64,000 bases of DNA from Sclerotiophoma versabilis (GCA_012274445.1 JAAROD010000004.1:806001-870000), one strand, 5' to 3'. Positions 47,507 through 59,490 are shown, numbered from the stretch's first letter. Numbers and translations: made by a program. The notes: generated by a model not told the origin, from the sequence alone.

Positions 47507-50500
47507 CTAAGCACACTCCCACTGCGCAAAAACACACCACCTTGCGCTCCGGTCCGCCAGCACCAGGCCTCTCCAAGTCCCTTTCTCTCCAATCTTGATA
47601 ACCGTCTCCCATGCCGTGCCATCGGCGTCATTCAACACACTGACGTGTTCGCTCTTCCTCGTCAGCCTGATAATCTTGCCACTCGGGGTCTGGATGGCGA
47701 GTTTGGCCGGCTTCATCGCACTGCTGCCGCTCGATCCGGATGAGGCTTGAGAGGGGTTGGTGTAGTTGCTCCCAGTGGCCGAAATGGACTGCATGCTCAT
47801 AGCGGATGTAGGGCGCGCGAAAGGATTGGGCGATGCACGGCCGGCGAGCGGAGTTTCAGGTTCGGTGCGAGTAGTCGAGGCGGCATGTTGGCGGACACAG
47901 AAGACGAATGTGTTGTTGAGAACGAGATTGGAGCATTGAGGCTGAGCGACGTAGAGGTCGTGGCGCTGTGCGTGGGGTGTTGGATGAAGTGTCAAAAATG
48001 AGTATGGAGGGTTGCTGCCGGTGTGCGTTATAGGAAGGCCAATGGCTAGTGTGTGCGGATTCTGCTTGTTCGAGTGCTGGAGAGAGGTTAGTACTTGTGT
48101 GTTGTGAATTTGGGATGAAACTTACCATAAGTCCACGAGGCCCAGCATAGATCTTGAGTACACCTTGGCCCTCATCTCCGGGCAGCAACGCTTTGACAGT
48201 GTAGCGCTTCTGGCCTTCGACCCATTCCGCCTGCGCAAGCGCTGGCTTGCGAACAAAGTCACCACTCTCGAAGTAGTCACCATCGGCATCTTGCGAGTAC
48301 GCTCTAGCTTCCACTTCGGCAACACACTCAACATTCTCAGGGACATTGACGTATACATGCGCCATCTCGAGATTGTCGAGGTTCAGCATGCTGGTGTCGA
48401 AGTTGGCAATCTTCAACCCATGCTTGAAGTACGTAGGTGTGGCACACGGCAGAGCCATAAGGATATCGTGCGGCTGAGGTGGGACGATATGCTGCTGTTC
48501 AGGCAGAAGGGGAACGTGTGAGTAGCAAATCTCGAGTGGGCGAGCAAGGAAGTACCAGCTTTCGGCAACCTGAGAACCAGCACTTGAGAAGTGCACACGC
48601 TTCGGATTTGTTGGTCCCGCGAGGGAGCAGTCCATCATGCGCCATTCACCATCAACAATGACCGCGTTCCAGGAATGGTTTGGTCGAGCAACACTCTCCA
48701 AATCCAGAGGTTCTCCAGGAGTCTTCAAGTAACCGCGTACGACTTCTGCGTGTAGTCCGACAGCAGCGCACATCTCAGCAACCACCATTGCAATTTCCTG
48801 GGAGCATCCACGCTTACTCTGAAGCACATGGCGCGTGTCCATCTCGCCCTCGAAGTCTTCTTCCCAGGTGATACGTTCGCTGACCCAAGTAAAAATAGCT
48901 CGCAGACGCTGGACATCGCTCCTGAACGGTCTGCAGACGTACCCTTGAGCTAATGCGGCCGATGTTGTTCCCATGGGAATACTGTTGATGAAGCGGGTAC
49001 CCTTGTCAACGTGAGCCAAGCTGCATGCCGCGAAGTCGATGGGTTCAGCAATCGGCAAACCATCGAGGCCTTCGTCACCCTCGACAGACTCGTTGAGAAT
49101 ATCGACAGGGTTGAGAGCAGGGTAGTCCATCATCTGGCAACGCTCTGCTCTTTCAATTCGCTCATTCTTACTCAATGAGTTGGAGCGATTCACATCCCGG
49201 CGTACTTGCACCCAATCCGTGGTCCCAAGTCCTCCGTCTCTACTAGGCGTTGGTTGGTGAACTGCAGAGCCACCAGCAAAGCCAGCTGGAGTACTAGTAT
49301 CCACGCGATCTATACGGTTCCCCGCCCTGCTGGCTGCACGGCTTGCAGCACGGCTAGCTGCGCGAGAAGCTGGCCTGCTGATTGTTTCCATGGTACTGCG
49401 AGCATTGGCGGCCTGAGTCTTCGCTGAGTCGATCATCTTGCGGAAGAAGCCACTTCGCCTCGCTTTGGGTTGTGTCAGACCACCGAGCGGATCCGGGTTC
49501 TCCGGTCCAGGTGTGCTGGGTTGCGTGGACTGCTGTTGCTGGTCGCTCGAACCGGGCCGAGACTGGGAAGCATGGCTTGAGTGGTATGTGACGCCAGTGA
49601 AGGGTGTTTCTGGCCGTCCATCGTCGAAACCAAAACCCTTACCAGGAGAACGATTGCCCATGGCACTGCGAGACCTGTCGCCGGCGAATTTCTTGCGATA
49701 GTAGCTGCCAGCGCTAGTGGAGCTCATGGCCGTCGCAGAATAGCCGGACATCAGACTGCGATTAGTGCTCTCTGTCGCGGTCGTCGAGTTGGTCTTGCTG
49801 GTGAACGACCTGCCGAGACTTTTCCCAAGATCGTGGACCGACTTGCGATGGCGCAGTGTTCTAGACTCCTTGCGTTCGACATCGGCGGCGTCTTTGATCG
49901 GCGACGGTCCTGGCCTCTGGTATGATGAGTTCTTAGCTGGCACTGGAGGAGGTGTGCCCTTGCCGCCCATGAACAGCTCATCCTTCTTCTTCTTGTTGGC
50001 TTCCATCTGGTGCATGCGTCGCAGACGGCTCTCCATACGCTTGACGTACTCATCCACATCTGGCGGGCCCTGAACCGGTTCATCGTCATCCTCATCACCT
50101 ACACGGCTGCCGCTTCTGTTTCCAGTCTGCAAACCAGCCATCCTCGCTGAAGCCTGATGAACCTGGTCGAAGGCGTCAGGCGACCAAGGATTGGAGGGTG
50201 TCTCTGCTTCTGGCGAAGCCATGTCTTGCAGCGAGGACATGACATCGTTCATAGCGTTTGTCAGCGGTGAGGGAGTGAACTTCTGGGGGTTTGGAGAAGG
50301 CGGTTCAGGGGTGGTGAAGCGGTCTTGTGGAGGCGGCGCCGGTGAAACAGCTCGGTTCGGATCGTATGCGACACGATGCGGCGGTGGAGGTGGAGGAGGG
50401 CCATCGTCTTCTTCCTCATCATCATCGTACTGATTCTGGAACTGCGGCGGGGCAGGCGAGGGACTCCGACTCTCCAATTGTTGTTGATATGGGGACGGCG

Positions 50501-51808
50501 ACGGGCCACGGTCGTATGCACGGTACTGGAACGAAGGCGCCGGAGAAACAGCACGCGAGTGTTGTCCAAACGAGGGGGCGGGTGACACTGCTCGAGAGTG
50601 AGGGCGTTCCTGGAAGGATGGCGCAGGAGATATGGCTTGCTGGTATGGGGATGGTGAGGGGCCTCGGTCGTAGGCGCGATACTGCGAAGGTGGCGCAGGA
50701 GAGACTGCCCTGGGCTGATATTGCCTGGGCGGTGCTGGTGACACTGCTCGGTGGTACTGCTGTTGCGGTGGCGGTGCCGGCGACACTGCTCTTTGCTGGT
50801 ATTGATACTGGGCAGGTGGCGCAGGGGAGGGCCCTCGGGCGTATGAGCCGTGTCTGGATGGTGGTGCTGGGGAGACAGAGCGGGAGTATGGTGAGGGTGA
50901 AGGCCCTCTGTCGTATGCCCGGTACTGCTGCTGCGGAGGAGCGGGCGACACTGCTCGAGGCTGGTACTGCCTTCGTGGAGGCGCTGGCGAGACGGCGCGT
51001 GGCTGTTGCTGGTATGCACGCGTATGCGAGCCTTGTCTCGACGGCGGCGGCGCGGGCGACACCGCCCTCGAGGCGTGTGTCTGGTACGGCTGAGGTTGGT
51101 GAGAGTTTGTGCGAGCGTGAGAGGCGTGCCTGTTGATGTTCGCATTCGCAGGCGATGTCGCAGGTCGCTTCGTAGCAGGACGGGGCGACACGGCGCGCAG
51201 GTTGGACGGGGCCCTCGCGGCTAGTGCTGGTGCTGGTGCTGGTGCTGGTGCTGGTGCTGGCGACGCGCTCTCGCGGCTTTCCGTCGAGTCTCTCTTCATG
51301 GACGAGAAGGGCTTGGTCGTCTTTGCAGCCTGGGGCACTGCGCCCTGCCGCAGCCTCTCGCGCGCCGCAGCGGCCGGGTTCGGGGCGCCTGCCGCTGCGT
51401 ACGCGGTGAAGGGCTTCCTGAACATGCTCTTCTGCTTCTGCGGCACCGGCTTCGGCTGGGCCTGCGCGCTGTTCTGCCGCGACACGGCCTCGGAGCTGCC
51501 GTTGCGGCCGCCGGCCCACGGCTGGTAGTCCTCGCTGAGCAGCTCGACGAAGTTGCTCGGAAACAGGCCGACCATGCGCCGGTCGCGCTTCAGCCGCCCC
51601 ATCCACCACGAGCCATCGCCGGCGTTGAGGACCTCGATCAGGTCGCCCTCTATGAAGCCGAGATCGCGCTTGGTCTGTAGTGGTGAGCGGGCGGTCAGGG
51701 ATGCTGCAGGCTCACAACGGGCTCTCCGTCCCAACTCACCTCGCCGCCCCACGAGTAGACGGCTTTGCACCAACACGGAAACCGCGTCGGCAGCGTCTGT
51801 CCGGCCAT
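47507..51808 (-). CDS. CYK3: Cyk3-type cytokinesis protein (SH3 plus transglutaminase-like)
   Basis: A bud-neck/septum factor that promotes septum formation with Hof1 and Inn1 in yeast. Three exons, 51808..51740, 51674..48126 and 48076..47507, give 1395 aa. Introns are 65 nt (GTGAGT..CTACAG) and 49 nt (GTAAGT, TACTAAC, CTCCAG). The SH3 domain (~8-70) spans the first intron: WCKAVYSWGGE in exon 1, then LGFIEGDLIEVLNAGDGSWW and GLFPSNFVELL. A long disordered region includes about eleven SPAP repeats (see separate entry). The transglutaminase-like domain (~950-1110) shows GCSQEIAMVVAEMC, NHSWNAVIVDGEWRMMDCSL, so Cys, His and Asp of a possible triad are all present. The C-terminal Cyk3-specific region (HDLYVAQPQCSNLVLNNTFV, then SGKIIRLTRK) is in exon 3. 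The total is longer than yeast Cyk3 (885 aa). Confidence 0.9.
50290..51130 (-). repeat. Coding repeats RAVSPAP and YRAYDRGPSPSP in Cyk3
   Basis: The Cyk3 reading frame contains about ten VSPAP units and one ISPAP unit, mostly RAVSPAPP, interspersed with three exact YRAYDRGPSPSPY blocks. Spacing is irregular. Each unit carries an SP site, a possible proline-directed kinase target. The array is long enough to vary in copy number by slippage. Confidence 0.85.
51225..51260. repeat. Hexanucleotide repeat (TGCTGG)6 coding Pro-Ala
   Basis: Six exact TGCTGG units within the Cyk3 coding exon; on the minus strand they encode alternating Pro-Ala (PAPAPAPAPAPA). Confidence 0.9.
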
Positions 51809-54078
51809 GTCTGCTGCCCTCTGTCACTGTGCCCCCGCTGTCGTGCCCCGGGTGCGGTACGGACCGCGCTTCACCCGGCGAGCGACGGCGACATGCGTCT
51901 GTTTACTAGTGAGCGCGTCGAGGAGCCGATGTGGGACGCGTTGCGGATGCCAAAGGGCCAAGTGAGAGAGTGGGAGTCGCTGTGCGCGGGGGGAGGCGTG
52001 GAAGATCTGTAGCGAGTATCGATAGCGGGACCTGATATGCGATATGGGTGGGAGCTAATCTTGCTCTGTACCTCCAGCTGTGACGTTGGCGTCTTGGTTG
52101 GGCCGTGTTTTCGATTCGTTGTCGTGGAGATGCCCGAGCGCTTGGGCCCCACCGCCTCAGCGCCGCATCCTGGACATCTTCACCATTTCTCGCCGCACAG
52201 CTGAGACTGTCGTCGAATCATTGGGGAACTGACTTAGCGTGCGATGTCTTCTCCCGTTGCCTATGCAACCTCGTCGAGCTTCTCGCCCTCTTGCTCTGCC
52301 TCTTCACCGTTCCTATTGGAAGCATTTCGCGCGCAACTGATCTTGCTGCGAAACCAGAGCTCCCAATTTAATCTTCCAACTCGGCCACGCGTTACACAAG
52401 GCTCCTCCTTGCATCGCTCAGAGAGCATCCTGACATGATCGAGATCATGTGTCTTGACATTGCAATCCCGTCCTGATCAGCGTCACGAAAACACTTCTCC
52501 TGTCAAGCTGTCTTCGCACCTCGCGTCATGGCTTGCTACGTGTAAATGTACCCACATGTTCGCAGCCCAATCCTGACTCACACTCGCAAGACCAAGCACC
52601 TAACCACGGCCGCTCCGAGCTAGCTGCAGCAATTCGTGACTGGCACAGTGTCGGTATGCAAGTCCTCGGTAGCCTGAATGAGAGTAGGTTGTCAAGTGTC
52701 ATTAATTTGCTCCAATGGAGACCCAAAGATTGCATCGGACCGAGTTCTCCTCTCCACCCATATCATATTATCCTAGATGGAATTGCCCAGTATTCGGCGA
52801 ATGCCACAAAACAGCTCGTGTCTGGAAATCCTTCTCACCGCCGACAAGATTTCAAAGACGATCGCTGCACAGACATCGAAGACGTCGATTGAACTGACAG
52901 TTGAAGATATGGTGTGTGGGTGCTCCAGTTGGTAGATTGCTATGAGCAGCACAAGGAGCAGACAAAAAGCTATGGACGAAACGAGAATACTGAAAATACT
53001 GTCCATGTGCGAGGATACATATACATGCCTACACCAGTATTCTGTAGCATTGCTGCTAGCTCTCACGCTAAAGCCGGCGTTTGAACGTCTGAACCAGTAG
53101 GTGGAGGTCCTACACATTGAGTGCAGACGCAACTCAAGAGATGGCGGTCGTCTGAAGAGTTTCTCAGGATTCTGTTCATAAAGCTTTGCACTTTAGATCA
53201 TGAACTTCAGCTGGAGACTCGCCATGAGCGCATTGTCTGCCGAAAGGCCCCATAAACCTTCTTAGATGGTTTACAACGTCCAAATCGATCGAATGTTGTT
53301 GAGAATACGATTTAGTCGAGTAGTATGGTCTTGATTCCACGGAAGACCACTGCTCTCGCTCGATCACTCGTTTCCTCAGCGACACAATCAAGACATCCAG
53401 AGCTTGGTCGGTCGTCATCCTCGTCTATTGGAACACGTTTGGAGACTCTTTTTCTGCAGTGATGCCGGTAGCCTGTGCCGTACATGAGAAATCATCTGAA
53501 CCATAACCATCATGACACGAGAAGAATTTTAGTTTGGTGAACAGCTCCTTCTTTCGCGTTATCAGCAGGTTTCATGTGGCCTGATTTCGTAAGTGCACCT
53601 CAAATCATCCGACCCTCAGTCTCTGATGTGTTGCAATAAGAACTCGGCAGGCCTTGTCACAACATGCATTGCTTCCACACCACAGATTTCATGCAGATTG
53701 CTCCTAGGCCTGGTAGGCTTGCATACATATTGCAGGGAGACATTTGGTAGAATATAGCACTCATCCTAACTCACCGGTAGTCAGATAATGATCAAGGCAG
53801 TGAAGTTATCGAGAGGATACCATTGTGTGGAGATGGGAACACGGATGACGTAGCCCTGAGAAATCAGACTTCGCTACCGAGGAAGCGGGGTGGACCATCC
53901 CATTATACGAATCCTTCACCGCGTTTTCCCCACATGAACGTCTGAACCTTGCTTTCGCCGCGGAATGACGATCCCAAGGTTTTGGCGACTCAGGTGGTAT
54001 CCACTATGGAGCCCTATAAGATACTTTGTCACCCGTACCCAGATGGCACCTCATCCGCCTTAGGAGCCATCATCGATC
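51809..54078. other. 2.3-kb gene-poor stretch
   Basis: Divergent region between Cyk3 (-) and the MFS transporter (+). A 119-codon open frame at 52,773-53,132 (-) includes a hydrophobic stretch but starts at TTG and has no family likeness. No gene is called. Confidence 0.4.
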
Positions 54079-55507
54079 ATGGTGAATGAGAGAGAACCTT
54101 TATTGGCGCGAAGCCAGGAATCAGATTCTTGGGTATCGCGAATTCGTGCGCACGAAATCACTCGTCATGTGCAGGACGATGAGGACTACCCAGTTGACCA
54201 TGGGTACATGGCATGGATGCAGGTCCTGGGAGGCTTCATCGTCTTTGCAAACAGCTGGTGCGTATGATATCACATCCCATCAAGTAGTTTCGCTGATGCT
54301 GGAGACTCTAGGGGCTTGCCTAACGCTTTTGGTGTATTCCAGACATACTACGTCGATACACTTATGCCCAATGTAGACGCGGCCTCCATCGCCTGGATTG
54401 GATCCATCCAGCTCTTCTTCACCACAGTCGGTTGTTTACCAGCTGGTATTCTACTTGATCGTGGCTATCTCAAGAGTTTGATCGCCGTCGGTACGATTCT
54501 GGAAGTTGTGGGCTTGATCTTTACTTCCTTTTTCAAAAGCTTTTGGGCTATCCTATTCGCTCAAGGAGTCTGCATGGGTATCGGCAGTGGTCTGCTTGCC
54601 ATTATACCTGTCGTGATTTTGGCCATATTCTTCGAGAACAAGAGAATGCTGGCAACAGGCCTTGCTTCGACAGGTGCAAGTGTCGGTAAGCAACTCAAGC
54701 TGTGGCTTCGGGTCAGTTATGAAGGGCTGACCCAATATAGCTGGCATTGTCTATACCCTCCCTATGCGCACGCTCTTCATCCGCATTGGCTTTGCCTGGA
54801 CTGTTCGTGCATTCGCACTTGTAATTCTGCTCACCAACCTGATCGCCTTCATGGTCATGCGACTCCAACGTCAGCACGGTTCGAAAGGCTCTGACTTCGG
54901 CTTCCATCATTTCAAAGACCTGCCTTACTCAGCGTTCGTTTGCGCTTTCACGCTCTTTGTGGCTTCCTCCTTCATACCCTTCTTCTTCATCCAAGAGTAC
55001 GCAATCGGGCTCGGTGTGTCGAAAGATATGTCATTCAACCTGCTCAGCATCATGAACGCTGCAAATGTGTTCGGTCGTTTCGTGCCGAACTATATCGCCG
55101 ACCGATACGGAGGCGTGAATACACTCCTTCCGCTGAGTGTGGCATGCATCGTCACTATGTGCATGCTCCCACTAGCGCAGAACCTATCTGGACTCATAGC
55201 AATCAGTATCGTCTATGGCTTCCTCTCAGGCGGCGTCATCATCATTCCGGGACCAACCATCACCGACCTGTCGCCTGACAACACCGAAATGGGTGTTCGG
55301 CTAGGACTGGCCTATCTAGTTGCTGCGTTCGGTGGTCTTCTTGGAAACCCAGTCTCTGGTGCGTTGAAAGGTCATGGGAAGGGCGCCGTGCACAACTTCA
55401 GTGGTGTCTGGTTTTGTGGAGCCGCTATCATGGCAGCTGGAACCCTGGCGCTGGTTGTCACTAGATGGTTGAAGCTTGGTTCAGTGGTTGTCAAAGGTCG
55501 AATTTAA
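54079..55507 (+). CDS. MFS transporter, monocarboxylate-porter (MCT/SLC16) type
   Basis: A plasma-membrane transporter, by family probably for monocarboxylates, riboflavin or a secondary metabolite. Three exons: 54079..54257, 54312..54685 and 54741..55507, with introns of 54 and 55 nt. The product is 439 aa, with about 12 membrane segments. The first segment spans intron 1 (GYMAWMQVLGGFIVFANSW, then GLPNAFGVFQTYY), typical of fungal MCT proteins. Also visible are AGILLDRGYLKSL, GIGSGLLAIIPVV, NAANVFGRFVPNYIADRYGG and GFLSGGVIIIPGP. The N-terminal ~45 residues are cytoplasmic and charged (MVNEREPLLARSQ). The substrate cannot be inferred. It sits at the left edge of a P450/Zn2Cys6 block and could be a cluster transporter. 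The first ATG of the exon is used. Confidence 0.9.
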
Positions 55508-56110
55508 CGACAGAGCTACGAATTCTAGACTTTTTGCCTTCGTGTGCTTCGCGATAGGCTGTTTGTTTACGGCAATCGCCCAGAAACTGATGGGGGCATG
55601 AAGTCGATAGCTGATGAATGGTGCCTCGGGTACCTTCTCCAAGTGCCAATATAGACGTATGGAGCTAGCCATGTTTAGTGATCGGACCTGGTGTAATGTC
55701 GAATGTGCGTGCTTGAGATGTTGATGGTTGTAGTTAACAAGCCTTATGACGTTTGACGGCTTCCACGCACCGCGGGGTCGTGCCGGCATTCAACTATTCC
55801 ACCCCGCGTCCCAGCCATCAGGTTCATCGCGCACGAAATCACGAGTCCGATCCGGCTTTCCCGTACTGAGAAGACAAATGGGTCCAATCGCTTCAAACAT
55901 AACGCGGCGTTCGCGCGATGTCTTTCCAGCTCTTGGGACCTGCAGCCCCGCAACACCAAAGCAGCTCGTCTTACGCTAACTATGACGTTGCTTGTTATTT
56001 GCTTATGCTGAGCTACGCACACAACATGATGTGACGTACATAGCTTTAAGTACCACGCTCCCAAGCTGCGGCAGCTCGACAGCTTCAACAATTTGATCAA
56101 TTGAGTGAAT
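55508..56110. other. Intergenic between MFS and small membrane protein
   Basis: No gene recognised. It holds the promoter of the small membrane protein gene. Confidence 0.4.
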
Positions 56111-56754
56111 ATGCCTTCAATCAACTCAGCAGTAAGCAATCGCTCTAGCCTGAAGGCATTGGATATGCATTTCATCTTACTGATCTTAACAAGGTTTTCC
56201 ACGCGTATGCCTACGGCACAGCATTCTGGTACGGTCTTCGAGGAGCATGTCGTGTATATGACCCATTGATGGTCGTCGGCTGTACGTATATCATCAACGC
56301 TGTAGCATCAGCATGTACTGACAACACAGGGTTCCGACCTCCCGCCCAAGCCAACCTCCAAGCAAACGACCTCGAACTCTACAACGTCCGTAATGATGGT
56401 TGGTGTCTCATTACCCTTGCCCTAATTCTAATCTCTTTCACCAACGCCGTGCCACTGTCCCCGGCCCCCAAGGCGATCCACAGTGCCGATGCACCGAAGG
56501 CGTTGAAGTCGAATAGGAGCAATGGAGCTCTACCGTACGCAAAGGCTGTTGTTGCTGCGACTGTGTTCCACCATATCACAACTGGCATTGGTGCGTACCA
56601 GCACTACAAGCTTGACAGCCACTACAACACCAGCATGGGAATTGGCGTTTGGGGCAACGTCTGGCTGGCACTTACGGGTCTATTCACGCTTGACTATCTA
56701 CAGAGCGGGAAGGGCGACGAGGACGTCGAAGAGGTTATTAAGAAGGCCAAATAA
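56111..56754 (+). CDS. Small multi-pass membrane protein, unknown function
   Basis: I do not recognise the family. Three exons, 56111..56131, 56194..56281 and 56330..56754, give 177 aa. The first exon is only seven codons (MPSINSA) before a GTAAGC donor, followed by VFHAYAYGTAFWYGLRGACRV. The second intron (GTACGT, TACTGAC branch, ACACAG) is 48 nt, a multiple of three with no stop, so retention would give an in-frame 193-aa product. Three membrane segments are likely: WCLITLALILISFTNAVPL, AKAVVAATVFHHITTGIGAY and GIGVWGNVWLALTGLFTLDYL. The C-terminus is charged (DEDVEEVIKKAK). The promoter region and splicing look intact. The Phe/His/Tyr content and order resemble uncharacterised fungal membrane proteins. 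Confidence 0.7.
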
Positions 56755-57950
56755 GCTTTGGATTTGGTGACTGAATGAAACTCCACATCGAAAAGGGATG
56801 GTTGCTAGTGGCTCTATGACCGTGAGATCTCCGTTGATCTCACATAGTTCCTTTGTTATGCACACTACTTGCACGCGCGAAGAGTACACTACCGTCAGCG
56901 AGGAGAGCCAAAAGACCTGATGCTTGGGGTAGTGATCGGGCTACAAGGGTCAAGCCCGAAACGGGGACCACAAGAAAACATTATCAAGGATTTTACTATG
57001 TCGTACATGAGAAATTCCATACTGTGCTCAAAAGGTTTCTCGTCTCTGCTGTTCCCTCCATACGACCGCTGAACGGGCTACCCTTGTTTTCCAACGAACT
57101 GCCATCCATGTTGGCTTCGGTACATCATTCGAGGGCAATATTGAGCACATATACCGAGATCGGTGGTACTTCATCGTTGTTTGGCCAAGTTACGTTTGGT
57201 CGCGTAACTTTGGACCCGGGTTCCGGTAAGAACTGTAGTTCTCTTGACAACTTATTAGACTAAAATTCGCGCCTTGAAGCCTGCAGCTTCGACTAACTCG
57301 CCGAAAGAAGATAAGGTTCGGCGCTGACACCTACCTAGACGCAGCGCGAAGCGGACGGCCTTTTGTTCCATTCCCCCGTTCTACCTTGTATCTTGTATCT
57401 GAATTTCCCTGACAGAACACAGGCGGGGAACGTTTTAGGTACAACAGGGGATTCATACACAATATTCATAAGCCCAGCACATAAGTTCGTACCCCGAACG
57501 GATCGTTAGCATTCCTTCGCGTGACATAGGCAAAACCAGGTATAGAAGCCAACCGACTTTTTCCTATTGGTTCCACAACCTAGTACCTCTCTTGTTGTTG
57601 AACCGCAGGCTGACGATCCGTACAGGGGAGAAGACTGTATACTTCCCCCTCTCTTGGTAGTAATATTATTGAGCGTGTTAGCTCGGCTTACTAGCTCTCT
57701 AGGTAACCTAAGGGGTATTCGCATTCGGTGCATCCCCCAATGAAGCCAACGTAGCAAGCCGTGCTCTACTAGGAGCCCAATCTCAAGAGTCTTGCTGCTA
57801 AGCCAACTAATGTATAAAAGGGAGCGTTTCTCAGGCAATTCCAGTGGGCAAGCAAGCAATGCATTATATTCTATTCCAAGGGTCTTCCTTGTTAGACAAA
57901 CTTTCTAGCATCTTTTACTCCCTCCCAGTAGCATCAGCGCAGCAGAAAAT
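56755..57950. other. 1.2-kb intergenic before secreted-protein candidate
   Basis: Contains the promoter of the downstream candidate (TATA box listed separately). Open frames at 56,853-57,263 (+) and 57,506-57,859 (-) have no recognised family. Confidence 0.4.
57813..57820 (+). promoter_or_regulatory. TATA box of the secreted-protein candidate
   Basis: TATAAAAG, 131 nt upstream of the ATG at 57951, followed by a pyrimidine-rich leader (TCTTTTACTCCCTCCC). Position and composition fit a fungal core promoter. Confidence 0.65.
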
Positions 57951-58537
57951 ATGAAGTTCTCAATTCCTCTTCTCGTTCTTGGACTCTGCAGTATGTCTTA
58001 GGCTATAGCAGTCCCAGGAGGAATTAGCCCTGCTCCAGTAGAGGCGTTTTGCACAAGATCAGAGAGGAGGCTACTATTACGGAAGCCCAAGGAGTAAAGC
58101 ATCTAGCTGGAGATGGGCAGGTGGTTGGCTTGGAAAAGAGGCAAAAAGACATCAGGAGGAAGTTCAAGTTGCTTGTGGTTACACCCGCTGGAAGGGTTCT
58201 CGGGATCATCATAATCGACTATGTCCTCAGTGCTGACCCTGGTCCTAGGTTGTCCATCACAGCAAATCGTAACAGCTTCATGAGTGTCCGCACACAGGGG
58301 CAAGTTTTGTCAACGTATTTCGAGAACAGCAACGCAGTAGCACATAAACCTCAGAGTGCGGTCTTTGACTTCCAAATAAGTCTTATTTCTGGAGTTATAG
58401 ACCTAGGGCTCAATGCGGCAGGAATGGTAGTTCGTCTCGCAGGCGCGACTGCTGTTGAACCTGGAACCGGGGTCGTTGCTAGGACCTTGAGGGTTTTCAA
58501 TGACCAGTCTACCTTGATTGGAAGTGTTGGCCTTTAA
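57951..58537 (+). CDS. Small secreted-protein candidate
   Basis: Function unknown. The ATG at 57951 opens a hydrophobic stretch, MKFSIPLLVLGLC, that looks like the core of a signal peptide, then a GTATGT donor at 57991. Joined to exon 58044..58537 (53-nt intron, GTAGAG acceptor) the product is 177 aa; the acceptor is the weak point. The mature part includes GDGQVVGLEKRQKDIRRKF (possible Kex2-like KR site), VLGIIIIDYVLSADPGPRLSI and a C-terminal half with FDFQISLISGVIDLGLNAAG. Codon use is more AT-rich than in the housekeeping genes. The TATA box and leader support transcription. It could also be an old gene with a damaged 5' end, as the only in-frame acceptor is not a strong one. Confidence 0.45.
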
Positions 58538-58979
58538 GAGGAGAAAATACAAGCAATAAGAGAGGCATGCAGTAAAGGGGCATAAGTGGTTGGCAACACA
58601 TTTCTTCTTAGAAACATTGTGAGCCCATTTCTTAAAGGGGACACAGAGAAGACCTTAGAGAGTTGTAGAAAGATGGACTAGACTTAGGAAATAAGGAGGA
58701 AAAGCTAGATAGATATATCTTCATTTAATTTTGAGTATTATCTTGTATGTATTGAAGTTAAGTATTCAACATACTTAAACCTACTTAATCTGTATATGAC
58801 TTTCTCTATTTAAGAAAAGTTTAACTACCAGTGCTTATATATCTATTATAGTTGACGTAACATACAAGATAGAGTATACATGTACATAGTTTGTTATTGC
58901 GTACTTAATGCATACCTATGATTATACACAGCTATTTATTAAGCCAAAGATATGATAATACACCTAAGATAGCTAGTAT
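58538..58979. other. AT-rich intergenic stretch
   Basis: Visibly AT-rich with many TA dinucleotides (for example TAGATAGATATATC), unlike the rest of the window. No gene is seen. This is the sort of sequence left by repeat-induced point mutation, but that is inference. Confidence 0.5.
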
Positions 58980-59255
58980 TTGTATGAAGATACTTTTTGC
59001 CTTGAGGACAACCGACTCAAAAAGACCATCATCAGTTTTAGGAATACCATCGTCAGGTTCCTGAAGAAACAGTACAACGTAACAGTCAAGGCAATTGTGA
59101 TACTAGACTGTGTCCAAATATGCAGGTGCCTTCAGGGTCTCGGTCCACTACGCTGCTTTACGATGCATCAGGCATTGGTGGTTGCCACTAGTTATGTGAC
59201 CTCTAATGCAGGCCAAGGTGGATCACCAACGACCTTCTTCTTCTTTAGAGAGTAA
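58980..59255 (+). pseudogene. Possible Copia-type retrotransposon relic
   Basis: A 91-codon open frame. LEDNRLKKTIISFRNTIVRF followed by LKKQYNVTVKAI resembles the integrase-domain region of fungal Ty1/Copia polyproteins, in which a conserved acidic motif should follow. Here the similarity stops after VKAI, and the rest (ILDCVQICRCLQGLGPLRCF) looks frame-shifted. There are no flanking LTRs that I can see. Adjacent AT-rich sequence fits a decayed element. Identification is from remembered motif similarity and is weak. Confidence 0.35.
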
Positions 59256-59490
59256 AGCGAATGCTGATGTTCTCAGAATTTTCTCACGCCATGTAGGTCA
59301 TGCCATAATCTAGAGCGAACGCTAGACTGCGTTCGCGAGTGCAGTCGTTCCACCACGATGGATCAGGCGGGCCGCTTATTGTCAGCAACCATCTTGGTAT
59401 GTCCTTATGCCCTCCAAACTACACATATATCCGAGGGACGAGCAGCTGGTAATCTGGAAAGGGTTTCTCATCTCACTGACCACCAATGTG
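59256..59490. other. Short region upstream of the P450 pseudogene
   Basis: The P450 frame is open back to an ATG at 59358, but that part is unlike P450 N-termini. No separate gene is seen. Confidence 0.35.

Noticed and set aside
50261..51609. Long alternative frames over Cyk3
   Set aside because: They follow the SPAP repeat region in other frames and are low-complexity shadows.
52773..53132. 119-codon minus-strand frame with hydrophobic segment
   Set aside because: No ATG at its start and no recognisable family or leader.
56853..57263. 136-codon + strand frame
   Set aside because: No motif or splice support; neighbouring base composition is uneven.
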